The notes under the pieces: generated by a model
Told to the model about the DNA's origin: nothing
The model's input: the letters and a program-made list of their open reading frames with translations, nothing else
Database searches by the model: none
Made by a program: the position numbers and the translations under genes
Assembly (NCBI GenBank): GCA_945859915.1
Contig: CAMAPF010000134.1
Location: 964,001 to 1,028,000 of the forward strand
Reading direction: 5' to 3'
DNA: 64,000 nt
From: Cuscuta epithymum
Lineage: Eukaryota; Streptophyta; Magnoliopsida; Solanales; Convolvulaceae
In this document: piece after piece, positions 42,213-52,100 of the stretch
How positions within the stretch are numbered: position 1 is the first letter of the stretch
Layout: every line of letters begins with the position of its first letter

Positions 42213-44565
42213 ATGACTTCGATGGAGATTTCCTCAAGTTCTGATTCCGGTTCGTCGGGTTCCTCCTCGGGCTCCTCTTCTGAAAATGCTAGTGCACGCT
42301 CCCTGGGAAAAACTAGTGTTTCCGGAACCTCTGGTTCGGCCACGACGGTGGGGACCATCCGGGCTGATGGCGAGCCGGATGATGTGTCCCAAGATAGTAG
42401 GAGCGACGCCAGGGGTAGGGATGCCGATGAGGCAGTGGACGTTATTGATGCGGTCCCCCTGAATGAGCGTCCTGCTGATTATGATTCCGGAGAGGAAGCC
42501 GAATCCGGTTCTGATATGGAGGTGTATGATCTGGGTATCCCCACGGATATGGAGCGTCACATCTGCCCGATTAGGAGCGCCCTTGACCACGACCAAGTCC
42601 TCTCCCGTGTGGCCCTCAATAAAATCCGCACCTTCCTTCCCCCGCCGTTCGTCTGGAGCGTGAAAGGCGCTGAGCATGTGATGAGGAGACGTCCGGGGAT
42701 GATCATGCTCCACCTGGACTCCGTTGAAGCCGGGCTGCGGTTTCCACTTCATACGTTTTATGTGGAGTTCTTCCACTGCTTCCAGGTGGCTCCGGCGCAA
42801 TTCATGCCAAATTCTTACAGATTCATATCGGCCTTCTTGGTGCGCTGTAAACTCGCGGGGGTCGATGCCACTTTGGAGCTCTTCCATTATTTCTACCGCG
42901 TCACTCCTCAGAATGCCGACGGGTATCTGAGCGTGGCCGCACGTCCTGGGAGGCGGCTGTTCAAGAACTACCCCTCGTCCATCCACGACTGGAAGAACCG
43001 CTTCTTCTTCCTCCGATACGACGGGCCCCCCCTCCCTCTCCGGTGGAATGGGTATCCCCCAAAGATTGAGTCACCGGAGCCGACCGACGATCTGCTTTTG
43101 GATGCGGAGAAGGTGTCGGAGGGTGGCGTCCGTCCCATAGCCGGATTTCTGACCTTCGAGGCACTCTCTGGGGCAGGCATAGGTACCGCCCGTGTTCCTG
43201 GACTTTTTCTACCCTTCGACGCTCGTCTCGGGGCCCGGGCGGTCCTGTCCTTCGAGGTGAGTGTCTTATTTTACTTCCCGCCCGGCTTCTAATCCTTGTT
43301 GTTTCTTGCAGGTCCACCGCCCGATAGAGACCAAATGAATCACGCCGAGTGTCTGAAGACCAGGAAAGCCAAGGCGGCCGCGGCTAAAGCTGCGATGGCG
43401 AAAGCCAAGAACGCCCCTGCCTCGGAGTCCCACTCCTCGGCCTCTGATGCTGCCAGGCGAACCGCCGAGGGTGAGCAACATTTAATCGCCACTATGCTGG
43501 CCCAGGGTTCCGGGGCCCCTGCTCTCGAAGCCGCCCTTCCGCCGCCGGTCGTCCCCACGAAGACGGCTCCTCAGAAGGGGACAGAGAAGGTCCCTGAGAA
43601 GAAGCAGAAGAGGGGCCGTGAGGCAGCCTCCTCCGGGCCTCTGCTCGAAGACGCCGGCTCTCTGCCACTAAGCCGGCCGGCGGAAGACCTCTGGAGGGAG
43701 ATGGCCCTCAATGCCGGTCTTGAGTTGCCCCGCCGTTCGTCGTCTGAGGCGACCAGTGCTGCCCTGGCCGCCGCTCTTCAGGTATTCCTTCTTTACCAGA
43801 TCTGAACACACCTTCCCCTTGACGTTCATCCTCTAATTATTTTTTCCTTCTGTCATCCAGTCGGGGCTTCTAGTCCTTCAGGCCGAAGCTGCCAGGGAGG
43901 CCGATCTGAAGGAGGCCAAGGCTAAAGCTGATGCGGCCGTTGCTGCGGCACGGGAGGCCGCCCGTCGAGCTGAGGCGGAGGCCGCAGCCAAGGGGAGGGA
44001 GATTGCCGCCCTGCAGGCTGAGTCTCACAGCCAGTTGGCCGGCCTTGAAAGAGCCGGTTTTAAGCTTGTTCCGGTGCTCCCTGCCGCCAAGGATGCCACT
44101 CCGGAGTGGTTGGTTGACACCTCCGGCTATCGGAACACTGGGGAGTTTATGGACTCCGCCAAGGACTACTGCGCCGGGGTCTTCGCCGATTTGTTCGCCG
44201 CAGCTCTGGAGAAGATTCCGCCCCGCCAGCGCCTGGCCCGCGGCGTCCGGATCCTTGAGGGCTCTCCCCTGTCTCGCAAGTTCCTATATGAGGTCGGCGA
44301 CAGCACCTTCGCCGCCGGCTACAATGAAGGGGTAAAGGCCACCCTACCCACATTCGCCAAGCTGCTGGGGCCCAATTTTGACTTGGCGGCCAACACGGAT
44401 GACGATCTCCTAATCCAGGCGCTAGGGAAACTGAGGAGGGATCAGCGCCGGGAGGAGGCCAAGGCCAGGGGGGAGATTCCAGATCCGCCGACCCCCGAGC
44501 CTGAGGAAGAGGAGGAGGAGCCGAACAAGGGCAGCAGCCGCCCAGGGTCCCCTTTCTTTGTATAA
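42213..44565 (+). CDS. E2 spliced antisense gene A, PF04195-like plus coiled coil, 714 aa
   Basis: Opposite to gag-pol. Three exons: 42213..43182, 43312..43781 and 43861..44565. Introns 43183..43311 (ATAG/GTACCG..TTGCAG) and 43782..43860 (CAG/GTATTC..ATCCAG) join the frame in phases 1 and 0, the same phases as in the E1 antisense gene. A donor at 43257 is also GT but would bring a stop, so 43183 is preferred; it also matches gene B (AGIG versus AGLG at the junction). The N-terminus is Ser/Gly-rich and acidic. Residues about 140-300 resemble PF04195 (AGLRFPLHTF, FKNYPSSIHDWKNRFFF). Exon 2 is Ala/Lys-rich and exon 3 starts with a coiled coil. A conserved C-terminal block, SRKFLYEVGDSTFAAGYNEG (about 617), precedes an acidic tail. 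Function unknown; probably expressed from its own promoter. Confidence 0.83.
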
Positions 44566-45504
44566 TGTCATTTACATTTTTCCATTCCAGCTATTGTAAT
44601 GTCCGGCCGTAAGTGCCGAAGAATACAGACGTCTTTTTGCCCATAATTGTTCTATGTTCATGATTTCTGCCTTGTTATTTTCATTCCCTTTGTCCTTCGT
44701 TGTATGGAAAATCCTTTCGGCGGCCCGACACGCCTTGTAGCAAGGTCAGAGTCCGAGAGGACGTTCGTATCTGACCTCTACTTGTTTCCAGGCAAAAAAC
44801 GTCCCGAAGTCAAACCTCCGTACGTACTCAACGTGTTCTGACAATGGAGCGACGCTCGTCAGCGGTTTATGGTGCATGCTCGAAGTGTAGACATAGGAAC
44901 GTATTTCTCAGCACCAGCACTTGATAACGATGTCCGTCCGTCGTCGCGTGATATGAACATTCAAAGCGCGGGACGTTCGTCTGTTCTGCGTGTTCATCTG
45001 TCATGAAGTGTGGAAAGGCGATGTTCATCCCCCGTGCACCGCTAATGGACGTGATTCTTCCTCCATCCTTTTTGTGTCCATTGTTTGTAGTATAAGGAAT
45101 CATTCCGGCGCCTCGACACATCTTTACCGCCCACGCGGTATCTTGACAATGGGAAGACGTTCGTCGGTAGCTGTCTTGTCAGTATGCGTCTCGAGTATGG
45201 ACATACGGGTGTATTTCACTGAAACAGCGCTTGGTGACGACGCTCGTCTACAGTTGCGTGACGTGAAAACTGAAGTACCGCAAGACGGATGTAGCCGGTT
45301 GATGCGCGTGCCCTCATCAGCCGCCCACGCTAGGGTCAGCCGGGGGATTACGGAAGCAATGGAAGGCGAATGTCTCCAAATTCCTCGGAGCCGGTGAGCC
45401 CTCCTCAAGGGACGTCCGTGGCACGGACCCGGATGCCTTGTGGTGGTTATGCGGCGACAAAATCGAGACGCCTTAAATACCGTGGTAGGTACCGGTACCC
45501 AGGT
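44566..45504. other. E2 spacer between antisense genes A and B
   Basis: It includes the 3' UTR of A (CCGGCCGTAAGTGCCGAAGAAT, like the 3' UTR of B) and a diverged internal duplication of about 44720..44970 and 45105..45280, with many GACGTTCGTC-like words. No gene. Confidence 0.55.
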
Positions 45505-45555
45505 GCCACGTGTCCCGCTTCGGTTGGGGCAATTCTGCGGTGTTGCCTATAAATA
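45505..45555 (+). promoter_or_regulatory. Promoter of E2 antisense gene B
   Basis: GCCACGTGTC (45505..45514), then TATAAATA (45548..45555), about 120 nt before the ATG. The spacing between the two elements is almost the same as in gene A. Confidence 0.72.
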
Positions 45556-45673
45556 CCCAGGGCCCAAGTGATCCACTCACATTTCTCCTTACGCTGCTCA
45601 ATTGTCTTCTCTCTCTAGATTTCTCAAATACCAAGATCGGAAATCTCGAACCCCAAAGGTACCGTTCGTTGAC

Positions 45674-47761
45674 ATGTCTTCCGAAAGTCGCTTTGACGAT
45701 GGATGTTCCTCCGGTGATGACCTGGAGTATTATGAGCGGGGAATGCCACCCCGGCCTCCCCGTTATAGCCTCAACTTCTCTTGCGTTCGGCGTCAAGTTC
45801 AACGCCTGACGAACGCTGACAAGCGACTGATCAGTCAATGGTTTTATCCCCCAAGGACCTACGACGATCGGCGTCTTCGGAACCCCATGCGCCATTTGCC
45901 CGGCTATGTGGTGGTTCACCTAGATTCGGTGATAGCCGGGCTGAACTTCCCCCTGCACAGCTTCCACTTGGAACTTTTCAGGGCCCTCGAGATTGTGCCT
46001 GCGCAGCTCGTTCCTGCCGCCTATCGGATAATCGCTGGCTTCATCATCAGATGCCACAGCGTCGGTGTGACCCCCACCGTGGACCTGCTGCATTACTTCT
46101 TCCGTCTGTCCACCTTCGGACGCACGGGATATTTGACCCTGATTGCCCGTCCGTCCATGGTTCTATTCTCGAATAATGCCGGGAATCCAGACGGTTGGGA
46201 AGAACGCTTCTTCCTGGCTGGAGTAGGCTCACCGATGCCTTTCTCTGATCGGTGGAACGCTTACCCCGTGAAGACGATCCCGCCGCCCATGACGGACGAG
46301 GAGCTTGGATATGCCAAGCGCATAGCCGGACTTGGCATCCAGAACCTCCGGTTGCTGGTGGCCGAGCCCTTTAAAGCTCGGGCTGGATTAGGTGCGTCCG
46401 TTTGTACTTGTATTGTTTTAACATCCCTCTGCTGTTATGGTTCTGAACGTCTTGGTTCCCTTTGTGCAGGAGTTTTTCCATCCACGTCCGCCATGAGCCG
46501 AGTCAACGCCATTTCGACCGCCACCGACCGTGAGCACAAGGGGCGTGATACATCCGGGACTCCGCTCGTCCCTAAGGTCGAGACTCGGGTGACCAGGGCA
46601 CGGGCGGAGGATGATTCGGGGGCCGGCGCCTCCAAGAGGCTGCGTGCCGAGGGTACTGCCTCCAAGGCCATTATAGTGGCCGATGACTCTGATGGGGAGC
46701 CCGGAAGTCCCCTCAAACGGAAGCGCGTTACTCGGACCAATCTCCGTGCCTCTCCTCCGAGGAATTCCGACGTCCGCCGTCTCCGGGGTGATGATGCCAC
46801 AACCGCCAGAGGTTCTGACGACGCCCGTCCAGCCTCTCCCCCTGAAGCCAGTGGGTCTTCTCTTGGCCTGATTGAGTTCTCCGGGGTTGGTCCCCGCAAA
46901 GAGTCAATGATGCTCTTCGGCCAGACAGCGTCCTCCATCTGGTGCGGGCTGAATCTCAAGGTCCCGCAAGATTTCGCTGCTCAGGAGGCCCCTGAGGATC
47001 TCTTGGAGTGCGGTCAGAGCACCTTGGATAAGGCCGGGCTTTATTTTCACAGGGCCCGGATGGCTTTCGAGCACCAAGGCAGGGAGATGGCCAGGGTGCG
47101 GGCCGAATGCGACGCCCTTCTGAGGAATGCAAAAGGCAGGGCTGGCACTCTTCAAGAGAAGGCCGATGCCTATGATAAGCTTGTTCAGGAGAATGCCTCT
47201 CAGAAGGAGCTTCTCAAGAAACAGGAGGCCGAGCTCGTGGATCTCCGCAGCCGGATGTGGGCCGTAGAGCAGGCCAAGGTGGAGCTTCGCCAGACGGGCA
47301 TGGACAACCATGTCCCTATTTATGAGGCCGATGTTGCCAAAATCAAGGAGTCTGGTTCCATTGCCTTCCAGAAATCCAAGGCTTACACTGGTGCCATCCA
47401 CACCATGGCCATGAAGTTTCTCCCGAGGCTCGTCGGAGAATTTCTAGCCACCTGCCCGGATGCCTACCTGGATGGGGTCAAATTGCTCCAGGCCACCCCC
47501 ACCGGACGGCGTTTCCTTGATGATCTTGCCGATGATACCTATCGTAAGGGCATGGTTGGGCTCGTAGCGGAGAATCTCCCTACGTTCGAGCGTCATTTCG
47601 GGGCTCCTTTCGATCCGGAGGCGGCTGGATTCGACGTCCTGATGGCTGATGCCCATGCGGGAGCCCTTGAGCTGCTGAGAGAGCAGGCGGAAGCCAAAGC
47701 TAGTGAAGAGTGCAAGCAGGCTCTTTCTAAAGTTCCAGCTCCGGACGTCGATCGACAGTGA
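45674..47761 (+). CDS. E2 spliced antisense gene B, paralogue of A, 669 aa (695 if the intron is kept)
   Basis: Exons 45674..46391 and 46470..47761, with a 78-bp GT..AG intron (TTAG/GTGCGT..TTGTGCAG) at the same place and phase (1) as the first introns of gene A and of the E1 gene. The intron is 26 codons long without a stop, so unspliced mRNA would also read through. The start MSSESRFDDG is the first ATG after the leader. The N-terminal PF04195-like domain (about 40-220) has AGLNFPLHSFHLELF and FRLSTFGRTGYL. A coiled coil at about 435-515 (QEKADAYDKLVQENASQ) follows. The C-terminal block GRRFLDDLADDTYRKGMVG (about 584) matches gene A's SRKFLYEVGDSTFAAGYNEG. The second intron of A is absent. 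Function unknown. Confidence 0.84.
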   Translation: MSSESRFDDGCSSGDDLEYYERGMPPRPPRYSLNFSCVRRQVQRLTNADKRLISQWFYPPRTYDDRRLRNPMRHLPGYVVVHLDSVIAGLNFPLHSFHLELFRALEIVPAQLVPAAYRIIAGFIIRCHSVGVTPTVDLLHYFFRLSTFGRTGYLTLIARPSMVLFSNNAGNPDGWEERFFLAGVGSPMPFSDRWNAYPVKTIPPPMTDEELGYAKRIAGLGIQNLRLLVAEPFKARAGLGASVCTCIVLTSLCCYGSERLGSLCAGVFPSTSAMSRVNAISTATDREHKGRDTSGTPLVPKVETRVTRARAEDDSGAGASKRLRAEGTASKAIIVADDSDGEPGSPLKRKRVTRTNLRASPPRNSDVRRLRGDDATTARGSDDARPASPPEASGSSLGLIEFSGVGPRKESMMLFGQTASSIWCGLNLKVPQDFAAQEAPEDLLECGQSTLDKAGLYFHRARMAFEHQGREMARVRAECDALLRNAKGRAGTLQEKADAYDKLVQENASQKELLKKQEAELVDLRSRMWAVEQAKVELRQTGMDNHVPIYEADVAKIKESGSIAFQKSKAYTGAIHTMAMKFLPRLVGEFLATCPDAYLDGVKLLQATPTGRRFLDDLADDTYRKGMVGLVAENLPTFERHFGAPFDPEAAGFDVLMADAHAGALELLREQAEAKASEECKQALSKVPAPDVDRQ

Positions 47762-47843
47762 TTCTCTGTTCATGATCTTGTACTTGTACAATTTTTTCCA
47801 CTATTTTCATTGTCTTGTAATTTCCCGGCCAATAGTGCCGAAG

Positions 47844-47849
47844 AATAAA
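47844..47849 (+). terminator. Candidate poly(A) signal of gene B
   Basis: AATAAA about 85 nt after the stop, inside the CCGGCC..AGTGCCGAAGAAT block shared with the 3' end of gene A. Confidence 0.5.
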
Positions 47850-47919
47850 AAAGAGTCATTCTTTGCTCCTTGCTCTTCAGGCATTTCTTTTTTTTTTTTT
47901 TTTTTTTTTTTGGAGTCTT

Positions 47920-48350
47920 TTAGTCTTCGTTCGTCCTTGGTCCCTGGTCCCACCGGCGTCCCTACTTCGAGGAGACGTTCGGTGTCCGCCGACATCACAA
48001 GGATGAACAGGTTTATCTACATCGAGATTCCCCCCTTTTTTCGTTCGTCCGTGGTCCTTTTAGCCTTACCGACGTTTCTTGGTTCGAAGAGGACGTTCGG
48101 TACCCAAGGACTCGCAGGGACGAACAGGTCTACCCTCACGGGTCCCCGATTTTGTTACCCCACGTCCATCGATCCATGGTCGTTTGTGGGATAAACAGGT
48201 TTATCTTGGCAGGCTCCCTTGGTTCGTCTAGCCCCCTCCGCGTCTCTACTAACCTCTACACCGAGAGGCGTTCGTCTTCGGCGGTTGGAGAAGATCTGGC
48301 ACACCCGGGCAAGATTCCCTTCTACATAGGAGCTCCTCTCCTCTTCTCCC

Positions 48351-48382
<32 letters not shown>

Positions 48383-49080
48383 GGTGGAGGCAATCCATAC
48401 TCTTCGCTCGTCATTGGTCCCTGGTCCTACCGGCGTTCCTACCTCGAGGGGACGTCCGGTATCCGCCGACATCTCAATGAGGAGCAGGTTTATCTACATC
48501 GAGATTCCCTGGTGCTTCGTTCATCCTTGGTCCCTGGTCCCACCGGCGTCCCTACTTCGTGGAGACGTTCGGTGTCCGCCGACCTCGCAAGGATGAACAG
48601 GTTTATCTACATCGAGATTCCCTGGTGCTTCGTTCGTCCTTGGTCCTTGGTCCCACCGGCGTCCCTACTTCGAGGAGACGTTCGGTATCCGCAGACATCA
48701 CAAGGAGGAACAGGTTTATCTACCTCGAGATTCCCTGGTGCTTCGTTCATCCTTGGTCCCTGGTCCCACCGGCGTCCCTACTTCGTGGAGACGTTCGGTG
48801 TCCGCCGACATCGCAAGGATGAACAGGTTTATCTACATCGAGATTCCCTGGTGCTTCGTTCGTCCTTGGTCCTTGGTCCCACCGGCGTCCCTACTTCGAG
48901 GAGACGTTCGGTATCCGCAGACATCACAAGGAGGAACAGGTTTATCTACCTCGAGATTCCCTGGTGCTTCGTTCATCCTTGGTCCCTGGTCCCACCGGCG
49001 TCCCTACTTCGTGGAGACGTTCGGTGTCCGCCGACATCGCAAGGATGAACAGGTTTATCTACATCGAGATTCCCTTCTTT
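47920..49080. repeat. E2 113-bp tandem array
   Basis: TTTATCTAC landmarks recur exactly 113 bp apart from 48489 to 49054 (six positions); more divergent units start at about 47920. Alternate units are more alike (CATCGAG/GTGGAGACG versus CCTCGAG/GAGGAGACG), giving a 226-bp higher-order unit. A T-run and degenerate units interrupt it at about 48130..48380. The array lies between pol and gene B. The long open frames across it are repeat by-products. Confidence 0.9.
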
Positions 49081-49189
49081 ATCGGTCGTCGGTGAGAACA
49101 GAATTTCAGAAAAAACAGGGGCCTTATTATTGACGACGTCCGGCCAATTTACATGGTAGTGGGAATAATACAAGGACAACAGCCCCTAA

Positions 49190-52100
49190 CTATTGATAGA
49201 ACTTCCTCAAGTGCTCTACGTTCCACACCCCGGCATGGTTCCCCTCCATGGTGTGGAGGAGGAACGTCCCCTGGTTATATCTTCTGATGATCCGGTAAGG
49301 TCCTTCCCAGTTTTTCGCCATTTTGCCGCCTTCGAGCGGCTTGCTCTTCTCTCTTTTCCTGAGTACGAGGTCCCCGGCCTCTATTTCGCGGAATTTCACG
49401 GCCTTGTTGAAGTATCTCTGGGTGGCCCTGTGATACTCTTCCATGCGACGAGCCGCTAGGTCCCTCCGTTCCTCGATGAAATGGAGCTCTGCTCGTAGGT
49501 TGATCTCGTTGTCCTCCGGCTGGAAGTGCTTGGTGCGATGGGTAGGCACCAGTACCTCCGTCGGTACCTTAGCTTGGAATCCGTAAGCCAAGGCAAAAGG
49601 GGTTTCCCCAGTCGCCGTTCTTGGCGTCGTCCTGTACGTCCACAAGACATAGTTCAGCTGCTCCGGCCAGGTGGAGGTGTAGTCTTCCAACTTCTTCTTG
49701 ATCCCGTCCATGATGGTCCGGTTCATGTTCTCCACTTGGCCGTTGGCCTGCGGGTAGGCCACCGAGGCCTTAGAGTGCCTGATGCCCCACTTCGCCAAGT
49801 ATGCCTCAAAGCCTCTGCCGACGAACTGCCGACCGTTGTCTGTGATGATCTGCTCTGGGATCCCGAAGCGGCAAATGATGTTCTGCCAGACGAACTTCTG
49901 GCACTGGAATTCAGTGATGGAGGCCAATGGTTCGGCCTCTACCCACTTCGTGAAATAATCAACCGCCACAATGACGAACTTCCTTCCACCAGCAGCCGTT
50001 GGCAGAGGACCCAGCAGGTCTACGCCCCACCTAGCAAAAGGTAGCGCGATGGTCATCGGGGTGTAGAAGCTCGCTGGGCGGCCAGGGACAGGTGCATACT
50101 GCTGGCATACTGCGCACTTCCGCGTGTGGTTGAAGCAATCTTGCTGTATGGTCGGCCAGTAGTAACCCTGCAGGATGATTTTTCGGGCCAAGGTTCGGGG
50201 GCCCTGGTGGCTGGAGCAAATCCCTTCATGTATTTCCTCGATTACCGCCGCTGCCAGGCTCGGCGGGAGGCACCTGAGGTAGGGTCCGCCGAACGTCTTC
50301 TTGTAAAGTTGCCCATCAATGAGTTCAAAGTTAGGGGCACGCCTCTTCACCCACGCGGCTCGTCCTGTACCGCCATCACCTTCAGGCTCAGGGAGTATTC
50401 CGTCTCTGAGATAATCTGCTATCTCCTTTGCCCAGTTAGGTTCGGCAACGGAGATAACCTCCACCCGGATGACGTCCGTCGCCGGTGCTGGGAACACTTC
50501 CTGCCTAACGAAGCCTCTGATGTGTCGGGGGATGCTTGATGCCGGATCATCGGTTGGGGGGTTGCTTAGTTTTGACAGAATGTCTGCCTCTGCATTCTCC
50601 ACCCGCGATACCTGCTCGAGCACCACCTGTTCAAATTGGGCGGTCTGTTCCTCTGTCAGCTCTTTGTAGACCTTCATTCTCTCTTCCCTGGTTTCCGCAG
50701 TGCCGTTCATCTGGGTTACCACCAGCTGGCTGTCCATTCTCACCTTCAGACGAGCTGCTCCGAGGGCTTTCGCGCATTTCAGCCCTGCGATAAGCGCCTC
50801 GTACTCAGCCTCGTTGTTGGTGACCTTGAACTCAAATTTCATAGAGTAGTAGGCTTTGAAACCTTCGGGGGAAGTGATCACTGCTCCTCCGCCGCAGCCC
50901 CGCGCACTTGAGGCCCCATCGGTGTACATCTCCCACCAGTCGTCGAGGTCATTGCTGCCATGGGTTCCGTCCTCGGTGCGCGCGGTGCATTCCGCAATGA
51001 AGTCCGCCAGCGCCTGCCCTTTGATCGTCGGCCTTGGCTTGAAATCCACGTCATACTGGCCGATCATCAAGGACCACTTCGTTATCCTTCCGCTTGCCAT
51101 TGGGTTCCTGAGGACTGTGGCGAGAGGCTGCGTTGTGTAGATAGTCACCGGGTGTGCTTGGAAATACGGTGCCAGGCGCTTGATGGATGCAATCAAGGCG
51201 AGGATCGTCTTTTCCATCAGTGTGTACCTCGTCTCGGGACCGTTCAGCGCCTTACTTACAAAGTATATTGGCCGCTGGACGCCTTCAGATTCCTTCAGCA
51301 GCACGGCACTCACGGCCAGATCGGCTACTGCCAAGTACATGTATAACCTCTCCCCGGGGTCTGCCTTGGTGAGGACGAGCGGAGAGGAGAGATATACCTT
51401 GAAATCTTCGAAGGCAGTTTGGCACTCCGGGGTCCACTGAAAGGGATTGGCCTTCTTCATGATCTGAAAAAAGGGAATCGCCTTATCAGCCAGCTTGGAT
51501 AAGAATCTGCTCAGGGCCGCCAGGCGCCCGGTGAGCCGCTGCACGTCTTTTAGGTTCTTTGGGGCTTCCATGTCCATAATCGCCTTTACCTTCTCCGGGT
51601 TAGGCTCGATCCCCCGCTCGCTCATCATGTAGCCGAGGAATTTGCCGCCCCTGACGGCGAAGGCGCACTTCTTCGGATTGAGCCTCATGCTGGCCTTCTC
51701 CATGATGCTGAAGACCCTCTCCATGTCCTGGACATGGTCCTCCTTTTTCTTGCTTTTGACCAGGATGTCATCCACGTAAGCTTCCATTGTCTTTCCAAGT
51801 ACGTCTTTGAACAACATCCCAATCATCCTCTGAAAAGTAGCCATGGCGTTCCTCAGGCCGAAAGGCATGACGATGTAGCAGTACACGCCGTCCGCCGTAA
51901 CGAATGCCGTTTTTTCGGCATCATCGGGGTGCATGAACACCTGATGGTAGCCCCTGAATGCGTCCATGAAGCTGAGCAGCTCGCAGCCTGCTGTCTCATC
52001 CACCAGTAGGTCGATCCTCGGGACAGGGTAAGGGTCCATCGGACAAGCTTTGTTGAGGTCCGAGTAGTCGACACACATTCGCCAAGTGTCGCCCTTCGGG

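Noticed and set aside
43257..43311. Alternative 55-bp intron in gene A (donor GAG/GTGAGT)
   Set aside because: A good-looking donor, but joining it to 43312 gives a stop after eight codons; the donor at 43183 keeps the frame and matches gene B and E1.
48152..49048. Long plus-strand open frame of about 298 codons
   Set aside because: It runs through the 113-bp tandem array, with the translation repeating itself; no domain, and it depends only on the array being stop-free.
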